Assembly: GCF_001411555.2 (NCBI RefSeq)
Contig: NC_049914.1
Coordinates: forward strand, 16,922,298-16,986,297
Source of the DNA: Juglans regia
Lineage: Eukaryota; Streptophyta; Magnoliopsida; Fagales; Juglandaceae
Length of the DNA stretch: 64,000 nucleotides
Direction of reading: 5' to 3'
Made by a program: the position numbers and the translations under genes. Position 1 is the stretch's first letter. The number at the start of each line of letters is the position of its first letter. Under the pieces are notes generated by a model. The model searched no databases and had not been told where the DNA came from. It was given only the letters and a program-made list of their open reading frames with translations. Below are positions 1-9,846 of the stretch, in pieces.

Positions 1-154
1 TCTTAAAATTTAGATTGAACTTGGATTATTTGGAGACTTTTGTTTCTTTCTTTTTTCTTTCCAGATCAATTGTCATCTAGCGCTTCCAAAAAGGGGCAAA
101 ATCCAATTTGAAAATTCATCAAGAAGCACGAGAGAAGAGAGCGTAGAATAGTAC

Positions 155-711
155 CCATTTGCGAAGCTGTCGAGATTCCAGCCGGGATAGTTGGCAGCTT
201 CAGTAAGAGCTGCTCTCCACCTCTTTATTCTCTCCATATCTTCCGGAATTAGCTTTTCATACCTTGCAAATGCTTCTGTAAAAGTTCCGGTTTGGTTTCT
301 GACATCTGAGGGGTCGACATGATAAAATACAGGAAGCAGAGTGTGGTTCCCGGTTTTTATACAGTGCAAGATCTCAACAAGCTTCTCGAGCGTCCATCGA
401 GAAGAAGCATAACTTTTGGAGAAGACCACAATCGAAATATTTGATCCACGAATCGCATTTAAAAGCTCATCACCTATTCTTCCTCCTCTACTAAGCGCAT
501 TTTTGTCTGTAAAAGTGCGAATTCCATCTTTAACTAAAGCACAGTAAAGGTAACCGATGAAGTTGTTGCGATCGTCCTCACTAAAACTCAAGAAGACATC
601 ATAAGTCCAATGTTTCGAAGTAAGTTCGGAAGATGTTGGAAGGGTTTGAGCTGCCGTTGAAGAAGATATATTTTTCATGGTTGGGTTCGATTGCACTGAA
701 AATGGAGACAA
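155..711 (-). CDS. TIR-domain exon 1 of a TIR-NBS-LRR immune receptor (partial, runs off left edge)
   Basis: The minus-strand ORF encodes a plant TIR domain, with motifs YDVFLSF (residues 37-43), SIVVFSKSYASSRW (93-106), LLPVFYHVDPSDVRNQTG (125-142) and RWRAALTEAANYPGW (164-178). Plant TIR domains of intracellular receptors cleave NAD+ or signal by self-association. The open frame runs on to 73, but after SFANG it loses family similarity and a GGGTAC splice donor sits at 156-151, so I end exon 1 at 155; the NB-ARC and LRR exons should lie left of the window. A second ATG at residue 12 (678) is also plausible as start. The conserved catalytic Glu of the WCLDEL motif appears as Lys110 (WTLEKL), which predicts weak or no NADase activity. 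The loop after FLSF is one residue shorter than usual. An LTR begins 4 bp upstream of the first ATG, so the native promoter is displaced. Confidence 0.85.
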
Positions 712-714
712 ATC

Positions 715-1100
715 TGATAGAGCTCCGTCGATGGCAAGATGGCGAGAGGAAGACAGGAGCTGAGTTACGGAAGTCTAAGTGTTGCAGGATCTGCCGAAGG
801 AACATAGGAGACTTGAAGCAGTTCAAGGAGGCTGGAACGACGTCGTGAGGTTTGGGACTTGAAGAACGAGACGCACCGTATTGCTGGGTGCCTTTTGTTA
901 GCTGAGGTGTTACGCATCGTTTTAGGTGTTTGTTAGAAGGTCTGTAAACGTAGCGTTTGGAATTATTCCAAACGGTGCGTTCGTCTATCAATTAGCTATT
1001 TCTTTGTAAGTGTCTGTCATTTTACTTTCTACAGGTTGGAGGTCAGTTTAGTTTTATTTGAATTCTGTTAGCAACGTCTTAAGGAGGAAAGGGAGTGGAA
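715..1100 (+). repeat. 5' LTR of element A
   Basis: The LTR begins TGATAGAGCTCC and matches 5817-6200 with roughly a dozen differences. The 3' edge is unresolved, between 1073 and 1100, just before a primer-binding-like site. Homology with the downstream copy runs on to 1276 because that copy also carries leader sequence. It abuts the TIR exon in divergent orientation. Confidence 0.75.
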
Positions 1101-1102
1101 AT

Positions 1103-1113
1103 CGGTATCAGAG
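1103..1113 (+). other. Primer-binding-like site of element A
   Basis: CGGTATCAGAG resembles the TGGTATCAGAG core used by plant Ty3/gypsy elements primed by initiator-Met tRNA, with the first base changed. The corresponding site after the second LTR is 6203-6213 (CGGCATCAGAG). Confidence 0.55.
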
Positions 1114-1212
1114 AATATTTGTAAGAAAGTAGATTCTGTAGGAGGTTGGGAGCCCTCGAAGTTACTCCCGTATCAATACATTTTCCTTTAGCCGTTTGTT
1201 CAAACATTTGGT

Positions 1213-2655
1213 GTGCGTCCTCTTCACTGCATCAATACACTGCATTTCATTCCACAGCATTCATCATTACAACAACAACAGGTTCAGGATATCCAACAGC
1301 AAAATATTCATCATCATCAAATAATGGAGGACCTGAAAGCAAACATACAGCAGTTAAATGATCTGGTACATACCATTGTCATAGCCCAAAATACCCAAGT
1401 TCCCCAAAATAGAGACCATCACCAAGAATACCCCCATTTCCAAAATGATCAATTCCAAAATGACCATGACCAAAATGACCTTAGGAGGCTTAATCTGAGG
1501 GGAGTTAAACTGGATTTTCCCCATGGTGATAATGCAGCAGCTTGGGTCTTTAAAGCCAATCACTATTTTGAATTTCATCAAACACCTTTACCTCACCGTT
1601 TACTTATGGCTTCCTATTATATGGATGGAGAAGCTCTTGTGTGGTACCAAGAGGCTTTGGAGGGAGGCCAGTTTCGAGATTGGGATACTTTTGCAAGATC
1701 TTTGCTAATTCGGTTTGGACCAACAGCTTATGATGACCCCATGGAGGCATTGACTCGTTTGAAACAAACAGGTTCTATAGCTGTTTATCAAGCACAGTTT
1801 GAGGCCCTTTCTAATCGGTTAAGGGGATTATCCGATGAGCACAAGCTGAGTTGTTTCCTAAGTGGGTTGAAGGATGAGATCCGTCTTCCCATTCGCATCT
1901 TCAACCCCGTTAGTTTAAGTGCTGCGTACGCGTTGGCTAAAATACAAGAAGAATACCTTGCAAGTTCCAAGAAATCCAACAAGGTGGGGGTAGATAAAAT
2001 CAGGCCAATGGGAGGAGGAAGTTACAGCCGTGGACCATATTCGGGGGAAGGAAACATCAATAAATGGCAAAAGCCGTGGGGGGGAATGAGGAAGGTTTCG
2101 TCTGTTCAAATGGATGAAAAGAGAAAAAAAGGGTTGTGCTACCACTGTGATGAGAAATGGAACCCACAACACACGTACAAGAATCCTAGAATTTACTTGA
2201 TGCAAGTGGATGAAGAGTTACCTGAAGCTGAAAAGGAACCAGTAGTGGTAGAGATCACTGAAGATGAAGTAGTAGGAGTGGCTAAGACTAGTGTTGAAGC
2301 ACCTGAAATTTCTCTAGCAGCCATTACAGGAACACCCACCATGAGTACCATGCGCTTACTAGGAACTTTGATGGGAGAACCTGTCGTAATCTTAGTGGAT
2401 TCGGGGAGCTCACACAACTTTGTGGAGTCCACTTTGATAACTAAATTGAAGTTGCATGTTGATGTTTCTAGCAACTTGAATGTAAGGGTGGCCAATGGAC
2501 AGAGTTGGAGGAGTGGTGGGATATGCAAGGAAGTGAGGTTAAAGGTGCAAGGTATAATGTTCCAACCCTCTCTTCATTTATTAAATCTTGCTGGTTGTGA
2601 CATTGTGGAATTAAAGGGGTTAATTAAACCCATATGTGATAGAAGATGGACATAA
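1213..2655 (+). CDS. Gag plus start of protease, element A
   Basis: The open frame contains the chromovirus gag domain (VKLDFPHGDNAAAWVFKANHYF region from about 1500, then EALVWYQEAL and YDDPMEALTRLKQT) and a zinc-knuckle-like segment, CYHCDEKWNPQH, whose third Cys/His spacing is degraded. An aspartic protease segment follows with an intact active site, DSGSSHNF (about 2399-2422). Gag would coat the RNA genome and the protease would mature the polyprotein. The frame opens at 1213, but ATG 1324 (MEDLKAN) is an equally good start because 1213 lies in leader sequence shared with 6313. After GCDIV (about 2610) the expected protease tail is missing and the frame stops, indicating a small deletion. 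Confidence 0.7.
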   Translation: MRPLHCINTLHFIPQHSSLQQQQVQDIQQQNIHHHQIMEDLKANIQQLNDLVHTIVIAQNTQVPQNRDHHQEYPHFQNDQFQNDHDQNDLRRLNLRGVKLDFPHGDNAAAWVFKANHYFEFHQTPLPHRLLMASYYMDGEALVWYQEALEGGQFRDWDTFARSLLIRFGPTAYDDPMEALTRLKQTGSIAVYQAQFEALSNRLRGLSDEHKLSCFLSGLKDEIRLPIRIFNPVSLSAAYALAKIQEEYLASSKKSNKVGVDKIRPMGGGSYSRGPYSGEGNINKWQKPWGGMRKVSSVQMDEKRKKGLCYHCDEKWNPQHTYKNPRIYLMQVDEELPEAEKEPVVVEITEDEVVGVAKTSVEAPEISLAAITGTPTMSTMRLLGTLMGEPVVILVDSGSSHNFVESTLITKLKLHVDVSSNLNVRVANGQSWRSGGICKEVRLKVQGIMFQPSLHLLNLAGCDIVELKGLIKPICDRRWT

Positions 2656-5600
2656 GTTGCTCAAGGCCACCACGGCTAAGAGTAGGGGAATTTTGCTACA
2701 AATCATGGCCCAAGAAGTAAAGGAGCAAAAAGAAGAAGTGTTAGATCCTGAGTTTACCAAACTGTTGGCTAAGTTGGGAGGGGTTTTTAAGGAACCTGAA
2801 GGGTTACCACCACCCTGAAAACATGACCATAAAATTGTCCTCAAGGAGGGCACCCAACCCATTGCTAATAGGCCATACTGATACCCGTATTACCAAAAAA
2901 CTGAGATAGAAAAGATTGTTGCAGAGTTGTTGAAGTATGGAGTTGTAAGACTAAGTATGAGCCCTTTTTCATCTCCTATTTTACTAGTAAGAAAGGCTAA
3001 TGGGAGTTGGAGGCTTTGTGTGGATTATCGGACACTTAATAAAGAAATCGTTAAGGCAAAATTTCCCATTTCCATGATTGATGAACTGTTGGATGATTTG
3101 GCTGGTTCGGTAGTGTTTTCTAAGCTTGATTTAAGGTTCGGATACCACCAAGTGAGAGTGGCAGTGGATGACATTCCCAAAACAGCTTTCCAAACACATG
3201 AAGGGCATTACGAGTTCTTGGTAATGCCCTTTGGTTTAACTAATGCCCCGGCCACTTTTCAAGGGTTGATGAACAATGTGTTCAAACCTTTTTTTGAGGA
3301 AATTCGTACTTGTTTTTTTTTATGATATATTGGTATACAGCCGGTCTCGAGGGGAAAATTTGAACCATTTGAAAAAAAATTTATCACTGCTGGAACATAA
3401 TTCACTGTTTGCTAAGAGGTCCAAGTGTATGTTTGTTGTGGGGGAAATTGAATACTTAGGCCATGTCATTAATGCTAAGGGGGTAATGGCCGACCCCTCT
3501 AAGATTGCCACTATGTTGGAGTGGCCCGAGCCTAGGAACGTGAAGGCTCTAAGGGGATTCCTAGGGCTAACAAGATATTACCGAAAGTTCATAAAAGGAT
3601 ATGGAACCATCGCAGCCCCATTGACAGAATTATTAAAAAAGAATTCTTTTGAGTGGAATGGCAAGGCTAAGAAGGCCTTTGAGGAGTTAAAGCTGGCTGT
3701 CTCACAGCCCCCCCTGTTGAGATTACCTGATTTTAATAGTCCTTTCACTATTGAGGATAGGTTTGGGGGGTGAGATGAGAATTTTGTGTTTTGTTTTGAA
3801 ATTTAAAATATTAAGTTTTAATATTATTATTGTTTTGGGATTTGAAAAATATGTATTGAGATTTGAAAAAGTTGAATTGTTTATTATATTTTGTATGGGA
3901 ATTTGAAAAATGTGTAATGATGAGATGAGATGAGATGAGAATTTTGTGTTTTGGTTTTGGCCCCAAACCTGCCCTGAGTGTGATGCGTGTGGAACGGGGT
4001 TGGGTGCCTTTTTAATGCAAGCGGGACAACCCATTTCTTATATGAGTAAGGGGATTAAGGAGAAGGCCTTGTTGCTATCAAAGTATGAAAAGGAACTCTT
4101 GGCCCTTGTGACAGCAGTTCAAAAATGGAGAACTTATTTGCTTGGTCAAACTTTTATTATTAAAACTGACCAATAAGCACTTAAATACTTGTTAGAACAA
4201 AGGATGGGGACTGAAATGCAACAAAAATGGGTGGCTAAGTTGATGGGCTATCATTTTTCTATTGAGTATAAGAAGGGAAAAGAAAATAAGGTGGCGGATG
4301 CACTCTCAAGAAGGATGGAGGGCCTAAGCAAGGGGGAATGTGCAGCTATACTCTCTTTCCCTACCCCTTCATGGTTAGATGAGCTAAAACATAGTTATCA
4401 AGAATCAAGTGAGATGATTATGTTGCTTGATCAACTCAAGGCAAACCTGAATGTGCCTAAGGGGTATTCTTTGAGACAAGGGGTGATTCTAAGAAAAGGG
4501 CGTATTGAGTTACCTGAAGATTATGATTTTAAGAAAAAAGTGTTGCAATTTATCCATAATAACCCGCAAGCAGGCCATTCGGGGTACTTGAAAACTTATA
4601 AGAGGGCCAAAATGGATTTTTTCTTAAATGGGATGAAAAATGACATAAAGAGGTTGGTTCAAGAGTGTGATACTTGTCAGATTATGAAGAATGAGACAGT
4701 ACATCTAGCTAGGTTACTCCAGCCACTTCCCATTCCCAATCAACCTTGGACTGATATATCACTTGATTTTATAGAAGGGTTACCAGTGTCGAAGAGTTTC
4801 AGTGTAATATTGGTGGTAGTGGACCGACTCACTAAGTATAGCCATTTTATACCCTTGGCCCATCCTTATACTGCTCAAGTAGTAGCGGAAGAGTTTATGA
4901 AGAATGTTTTTAAGCTACATGGGTGCCCTAGGTCTGTGGTGTCAGATAGGGACCCAATTTTTCTGAGTAATTTCTGGAGTGCCATTTTCACTACACAAGG
5001 AGCTTCACTGGACTTCAGTTCAGCTTACCACCCGCAATCGGACGGCCAAATAGAAGCAGTGAATAAATGCATGGAAGCCTACTTACGTTGCTATGCTAGT
5101 TCCAAACCTAAGGTATGGGTTCACTGGCTTCCAATGGCTGAGTGGTGGTATAATACCACCTATCATATAGCCACAAAAATGACTCCCTACCAGGCTGTCT
5201 ACGGCTACCCCCCACCCACTCTTCTATCCTACATATTAGGCACGATCACAAATGAAGCAGCAAATCAGTTCCTCAACAACAGAGATCAAGTTATTAATGT
5301 ACTAAAGTAGAACTTAACAGAGGTACAACAAAGAATGAAACATTACGCTGACAAGCAAAGAACTGAAAGAGAATTTACAAAAGGGGATTGGGTTTACCTT
5401 AAGCTTCAGCCATATCGTAAAAAAACCCTAGCTTTGAGGAGGAATCTGAAGCTCTCTCCGAGGTACTACAGGCCTTTCCAGGTTGAAGATAGGGTCGGAT
5501 CTGTGGCCTACAGACTGAAACTCCCCGAATATTCCAAGATCACCCCACATTTCACGTTTCTTGTTTGAAGAAGAAATTGGGATCTTGAGTTCCCATACTT

Positions 5601-5804
5601 CAGACCCTTCCTCCCACTGATTCTTCGGGAGAGATACAACCAGAACCTGAGGAAATTTTAGAAAGGAGGATGAGGAGACATGGGGACCATGCGGTTACAG
5701 AGGTGCTAGTTAAATGAAATGGGCTACCTACGGAAGAAAGCACCTGGGAAATTTTGTGGAAGCTTCAAGACCTTTACCCACACCTTGTGGGCAAGGTTTT
5801 CTGA
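2656..5804 (+). pseudogene. Broken pol of element A: RT, RNase H, integrase, chromodomain
   Basis: Reverse transcriptase runs from about 2900 ([33 protein letters not shown]) into a +1 frameshift near 3300, after which the active-site motif reads FFYDILVYS, with Tyr for the first Asp. RNase H starts near 3640, is split by a MITE at 3755-3974, resumes with CDACGTGLGAFLMQAGQP and has a stop at 4174-4176. Integrase occupies 4510-5300, including the zinc-binding region ending DTCQIMKN, DISLDFIEGL, VSDRDPIF and the YHPQSDGQIEAVNK motif. Further stops lie at 2816-2818, 2878-2880 and 5308-5310. The chromodomain is at about 5640-5803 (ILERRMRRHGD, with a stop in place of Lys-Trp). Pol cannot be translated as one protein. 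Confidence 0.85.
3755..3974. mobile_element. MITE inserted in element A RNase H (TGA target duplication)
   Basis: The 220-bp AT-rich block has imperfect inverted ends (GGATAGGTTTGGGG at 3755-3768; reverse complement of 3961-3974 is GGGCAGGTTTGGGG, 12 of 14 identical). It is flanked by TGA at 3752-3754 and 3975-3977. Removing the block and one TGA restores RNase H coding across the site. The inside carries runs of GATGAGATGAG and GATTTGAAAAA shared with the copies at 31323-31511 and 59018-59216. A 3-bp duplication fits PIF/Harbinger- or CACTA-related MITEs, but the superfamily is not proven. Confidence 0.8.
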
Positions 5805-5816
5805 AGAATAGGAGAT
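5805..5816 (+). other. Polypurine tract of element A
   Basis: The purine-rich stretch AGAATAGGAGAT sits between the pol stop (5802-5804) and the TG that opens the second LTR, the expected place for the plus-strand primer of reverse transcription. Confidence 0.6.
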
Positions 5817-6199
5817 TGTTAGAGCTCCGTTGATGGCAAGATGGCGAGAGGAAGACAGGAGCTGAGTTATGGAAGTCTAAGTGTTGCAGGATCTGTCAGG
5901 AATATAGGAGACTTGAAGCAGTTCAAGGAGGCTGGAACGACGTCGTGAGGTCTGGGACTTGAAGAACGAGACGCACCGTATTGCTGGGTGCCTTTTGTTA
6001 GCTGAGGTGTTACGCACCGTTTTAGGTGTTTGTTAGAAGGTCTGTAAAAGCAGCCTTTGGAATTATTCCAAACGGTGCGTTCGTCTATCAATTAGCTATT
6101 TCTTTGTAAGTGTCTGTCATTTTACTTTCTACAGGTTGGAGGTCAGTTTAGTTTTATTTGAATTCTGTTAGCAACGTCTTAAGGAGGAAAGGGAGTGGA
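5817..6199 (+). repeat. 3' LTR of element A
   Basis: It begins TGTTAGAGCTCC and matches 715-1100, apart from a short deletion near 5900 and scattered substitutions. It directly follows the polypurine tract. Confidence 0.75.
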
Positions 6200-6376
6200 A
6201 ATCGGCATCAGAGAATATTTGTAAGAAAGTGGATTCTGTAGGAGGTTGGGAGCCCTCGAAGTTACTCCCGTATCAATACATTTTCCTTTAGCCGTTTGTT
6301 CAAACATCTGGTGTGCGTCCTCTTCACTGCATCAATACACTACATTTCATTCCACATCATTCATCATTACAACAAC
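6200..6376 (+). repeat. Gag-leader segment repeated after the second LTR of element A
   Basis: Similarity between the two ends of element A continues past the primer-binding-like site through 1276/6376, including the ATG at 1213/6313. A true 3' LTR should stop before this point. The simplest reading is that this LTR is also the 5' LTR of a second, truncated copy, as produced by recombination between tandem elements. The next 110 bp (6377-6486) show nothing I recognise. Confidence 0.6.
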
Positions 6377-6486
6377 CAATCCATAGAAGCTTTACTATAT
6401 CCGTAAGCTCCATTACACCCTCTCACCATTACAGTACATTCCCAATCAAGTTCTTAACAGAAAATCCATCGATAGTTTAAAGAGTT

Positions 6487-7273
6487 TGATAGGAAGCCGC
6501 CATCGAAGACATCTGTAGAAGGCAAAGATGGCACCTTTAGGGTTCAGGAATGACAGTTGAGAGAGAAGATGAAGGAATCGGGGGAGAAGTGAGGGACTTT
6601 TCGACTTACAGCTTAGCCCTTTGGCAGACGACACCATTTGGTTTAAAGAAGGGGGGAAGACGTTGCTTAGCTTATCAAAGTTAGACGGCAGCGTTTCACT
6701 TGAAGTTCCAACAGCAGCGTTTTGAATAAAAGCATAGTTTTATTTCAGTGTTTAAACGATGTAGTTTCGTATGTTGCTTTCTGTTATATTCAAGGGCCAT
6801 CTTGGTCATTGTATGTTAGTCTGTTATGTCCCACGTCTGCAAAGTAGGAATGATTCATTCTGGAACCTTTTTGTAATTGGCTTTTGATCAGGGGGAATTA
6901 GGGCTTCGAGCTCCCAAGGCATTATTGCCATTATCATCTTCTTCCTTAGCTTATCAAAGTTAGACGGCAGCGTTTCACTTGAAGTTCCAACAGCAGCGTT
7001 TTGAATAAAAGCATAGTTTTATTTCAGTGTTTAAACGATGTAGTTTCGTATGTTGCTTTCTGTTATATTCAAGGGCCATCTTGGTCATTGTATGTTAGTC
7101 TGTTATGTCCCACGTCTGCAAAGTAGGAATGATTCATTCTGGAACCTTTTTGTAATTGGCTTTTGATCAGGGGGAATTAGGGCTTCGAGCTCCCAAGGCA
7201 TTATTGCCATTATCATCTTCTACCTTGAGCTACTGTTACATTTACTTTTACAGAAATTAAGGGCATCCTAACA
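6487..7273 (+). repeat. Putative 5' LTR of element B with internal duplication
   Basis: It begins TGATAGGAAGCC and ends CCTAACA, two bases before a good primer-binding site. It contains a 279-bp tandem duplication. Nothing at the other end of the element matches it, so the LTR call rests on the primer site and the TG...CA ends only. Confidence 0.5.
6666..7223 (+). repeat. 279-bp tandem duplication, two near-identical copies
   Basis: Copy 1 is 6666-6944 and copy 2 is 6945-7223. Reading side by side I see essentially no differences apart from the edges, so the duplication is recent relative to the decay of the element around it. Confidence 0.9.
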
Positions 7274-7275
7274 AG

Positions 7276-7288
7276 TGGTATCAGAGCC
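7276..7288 (+). other. Primer-binding site of element B
   Basis: TGGTATCAGAGCC is the standard site complementary to the 3' end of plant initiator-Met tRNA, placed 2 bp after the LTR end. Confidence 0.8.
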
Positions 7289-8144
7289 ACCGCCCCTACC
7301 ATACCCATTACAATTTCATCCGCAACTTCCCTACTTCCTACATTAGTGACATTCCTTTTTTGCCCATACCAAATCCATCCCCATTACCCAAACACTACCC
7401 AGACACCATTCTTCTAGCTTCCGAATCACCCAACAACCCAGACACATATCCACTTGATGCATACTCCATCACCCATCCCGCATACTCCTTCCATAATTCT
7501 ACCCGAAGATCCAATAAGCAACAACAATTGGCAATGCAAGCAGAAATACAGGATTTGAAAGGCCAAATAACACAAATCAACGAGATGCTCAGGACTATGT
7601 TTGAACAATAGCAGCAACAATTGCAAGTCGAGCAGTTGCCTCCACCTCGTGACCAGCAAATTCAACGTGAAGGGGATGCACAGGACCCTAGAAGAAATAA
7701 CAGCAGAGGCGTTAAGCTTGAATTTCCCCATTTCGATGGTGAAAACCCAGGAGGTTGGGTATTCAAGGCTCACCATTATTTTATCTACCATCAAACCATA
7801 TCGACCCATCGCGTGGGAGACTTTCACCGAGGCTCTTCAATTTTGATTTGGGCCAATGGCTTACGATGACCCGATGGAGGCCTTAACTTGGCTGAAACAG
7901 ACCTCCTCCTTGGCAGCTTACAAGGCCCAGTTCGAGACCCTCTCTAATCGCTTGAAAGGACTCCTCGAGAACCATAATCTAGTTGTTTTATCAACGGACT
8001 TAAGGATGAGATATGTCTGCCAATTCGCATGTTCAACCTAATAAGCCTTAGTGCAGCATTTGGTTGGCAAAAATTCAAGAAGAATTATTAAGGAGTGCTA
8101 AGAAAGCCAACAAAACAGTGGGAGAGAAGCCAACCTTACCAGTA
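7289..8144 (+). pseudogene. Gag of element B, first part (broken)
   Basis: A gag reading frame starts around 7360 (MPIPNPSPLPKH) with a coiled-coil-like QAEIQDLKGQITQINEML stretch, a stop at 7609-7611, then the conserved VKLEFPHFDGENPGGWVFKA block (7714 on). Compared with element A about 35 codons are missing near 7810, where the text jumps from ISTHR to WETFTEAL with a frame change, before AYDDPMEALTWLKQT (7859 on). It ends where element C inserts at 8145. It would have coded the capsid protein and is not translatable now. Confidence 0.7.
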
Positions 8145-8507
8145 TGTTAGGATGGTGATTGAGAATTGAGGGTTGGCATGTTATGAAGAAGAATGTATTA
8201 CAGTGTTGAGATTGATCGAGTGAGGAAGCAGAAGTTAGTTAGAATCATATGAAGTACACGTGTTCATTAATTGTTGTTAAGTCTGTTTTAGCCTTACTTA
8301 CAAATAAGAAGTTACGATATTACCCTTGCTTGTAATAGAATAACTAACTCATTTTCACATGAGTTCTTGTATAAAAACATACGGAATGCTATAAGGAAAT
8401 CATCTGAAGTATTATACTGAATCATTTTCTTGGAGGTTCTGATCCCTCGAATGATCAGAAGTGTTTCTTTCTTCATTTCTTCTTCAAGTTACTAGTATAC
8501 TATAACA
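8145..8507 (+). repeat. 5' LTR of element C
   Basis: It runs from TGTTAGGATGG to ACTATAACA. A TATA box (TATAAAAA, 8370-8377) sits about 140 bp before the LTR end, and is kept in the 3' LTR at 12969-12976. Confidence 0.9.
8370..8377 (+). promoter_or_regulatory. TATA box in element C 5' LTR
   Basis: TATAAAAA follows a GC-poor stretch and is present in both LTRs, which fits the transcription start of the retroelement. Confidence 0.55.
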
Positions 8508-8510
8508 AAG

Positions 8511-8523
8511 TGGCATCAGAGCT
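8511..8523 (+). other. Primer-binding site of element C
   Basis: TGGCATCAGAGCT differs by two bases from the initiator-Met site TGGTATCAGAGCC and lies 3 bp after the LTR. Confidence 0.7.
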
Positions 8524-8568
8524 GTCGATTCTTGGAGATATTGTGCCTGCACAATTACTGGGTTCAAG

Positions 8569-9846
8569 ATGGCAGAGGGTACGAGATACAAAGATTTGGA
8601 AAAGTTGATTTTGGGCTTAAGGCGGTCGCAAGAACAGCAACAGAAGAGGGTTGAGGACCATCAAAGAACAATTGAAGACCATCAAGGTGCTTTGGAAGTA
8701 TTAAGTACCAAGATGGATTTGTTGTTGGAGATTGTTAATGCAGGAAGAGTGGGTTCAAGAAATGAAAATAGCAATGGAAGTAACAGGCGTGATGAGGAAA
8801 ACTCTGTAGTTCCTTTTAGAGGTATCAAGATTGAATTTCCAAGGTTCGATGGTGAGAATCCAACAGGATGGATTTACAAGGTGAATCATTACTTTGCTTT
8901 ACATCCCATGCCTGATGGTCAAAAGGTTTTAATGTCTTCTTTCTATATGGAGGGCAGTGCCTTAGTTTGGTTTCAAGATGTGGAGGAAATTGGCAATTTC
9001 AGCACTTGGGAAGCATTTTTAGCAGCCTTGCAACTAAGGTTTGGTAATTCTTGTTATGATGATCCTGTGGAAGCCATTAATAGACTTAGAAAAATCGCTT
9101 TTGTTGCAGCATACAAGTCTCAATTCAAGCTAATTTCTAATCAATTGAAAGGGTTGTCTAAAAGCTATAAATTGAGATGTTTCTTAAGTGGGCTAAGAGA
9201 TGAAATAAGGCTACCAATTAGAATGTTGCATCCACAGGATTTAAATTCTGCTTTTAGGTCGGCTAAAATCCAAGAAGAGTACATTAATAGTACTCGAGGA
9301 AGCTTTAGAAATGTAATTGGACAACATTCCTCTCATGTGTCACATTTTGTAAGAGGTAATGCCTTTAATCCTCTAGGGAAAAATGTGGCAACAAATTCTG
9401 TTTTTAAGAAGGAACCTTATGCTGGAAACAAGGGAGGAAATTTTAGAAACACTTTGCCTTTTCAAAAAGTTTCTCTAGTAGAAATGAAGGAAATAAGAGA
9501 TAAAGGGCTATGTTATTTTTGTGAGGAGAAATGGAATCCATCTCATAAGTGTAAAAGGGCTAGAATTTACCTTATGGAAGGTATGGATCTATGTTTAGAA
9601 GGTAGTGAAAATTTCCATGAGCAGCTGGTGGATATTGAATATTCTGAGGAGTTTAAGTTGGAGTGTGAGATGCCTGAGATTTCCTTGAGTGCCATAGTTG
9701 GTTCTTTGAGTCCAAGAACCATGCGGATCAAGGGAAAAGTCAAAGGGTGCCCTGTCATTATCTTGGTAGATACTGGCATCACTCATAACTTCCTTGACAC
9801 AATGGTGGCCAAGAGAGTTGAGATGTATGCAGATATGAAGGAGTAG
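8569..9846 (+). CDS. Gag plus start of protease, element C
   Basis: The 425-residue open frame starts with a coiled-coil-rich region (residues 1-60, RRSQEQQQKRVEDHQ). Next come the chromovirus gag block (IKIEFPRFDGENPTGWIYKV, about residues 86-105), the YDDPVEAINRLRK segment, a zinc-knuckle-like CYFCEEKWNPSHKC, and the protease active site ILVDTGITHNF near the end (about 9765-9795), where the usual D-S/T-G triad is present. The ATG 46 bp after the primer site is a natural start. A stop at 9844-9846 cuts the protease; the same frame resumes right after it, so this is a nonsense mutation rather than an end. Confidence 0.75.
   Translation: MAEGTRYKDLEKLILGLRRSQEQQQKRVEDHQRTIEDHQGALEVLSTKMDLLLEIVNAGRVGSRNENSNGSNRRDEENSVVPFRGIKIEFPRFDGENPTGWIYKVNHYFALHPMPDGQKVLMSSFYMEGSALVWFQDVEEIGNFSTWEAFLAALQLRFGNSCYDDPVEAINRLRKIAFVAAYKSQFKLISNQLKGLSKSYKLRCFLSGLRDEIRLPIRMLHPQDLNSAFRSAKIQEEYINSTRGSFRNVIGQHSSHVSHFVRGNAFNPLGKNVATNSVFKKEPYAGNKGGNFRNTLPFQKVSLVEMKEIRDKGLCYFCEEKWNPSHKCKRARIYLMEGMDLCLEGSENFHEQLVDIEYSEEFKLECEMPEISLSAIVGSLSPRTMRIKGKVKGCPVIILVDTGITHNFLDTMVAKRVEMYADMKE

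Larger units (their letters stand above)
715..6376 (+). mobile_element. Element A: Ty3/gypsy chromovirus LTR retrotransposon, degraded
   Basis: Direct LTRs start at 715 and 5817 and agree at about 97% by eye, so the insertion is fairly young. Between them lie gag, protease, reverse transcriptase, RNase H, integrase and a C-terminal chromodomain, the order of Ty3/gypsy chromoviruses. Pol is interrupted by stops, a frameshift near 3300 and a MITE at 3755-3974. The repeat after the second LTR continues about 180 bp into gag-leader sequence, so the right end is not a simple LTR end. No target duplication could be assigned. Confidence 0.85.
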
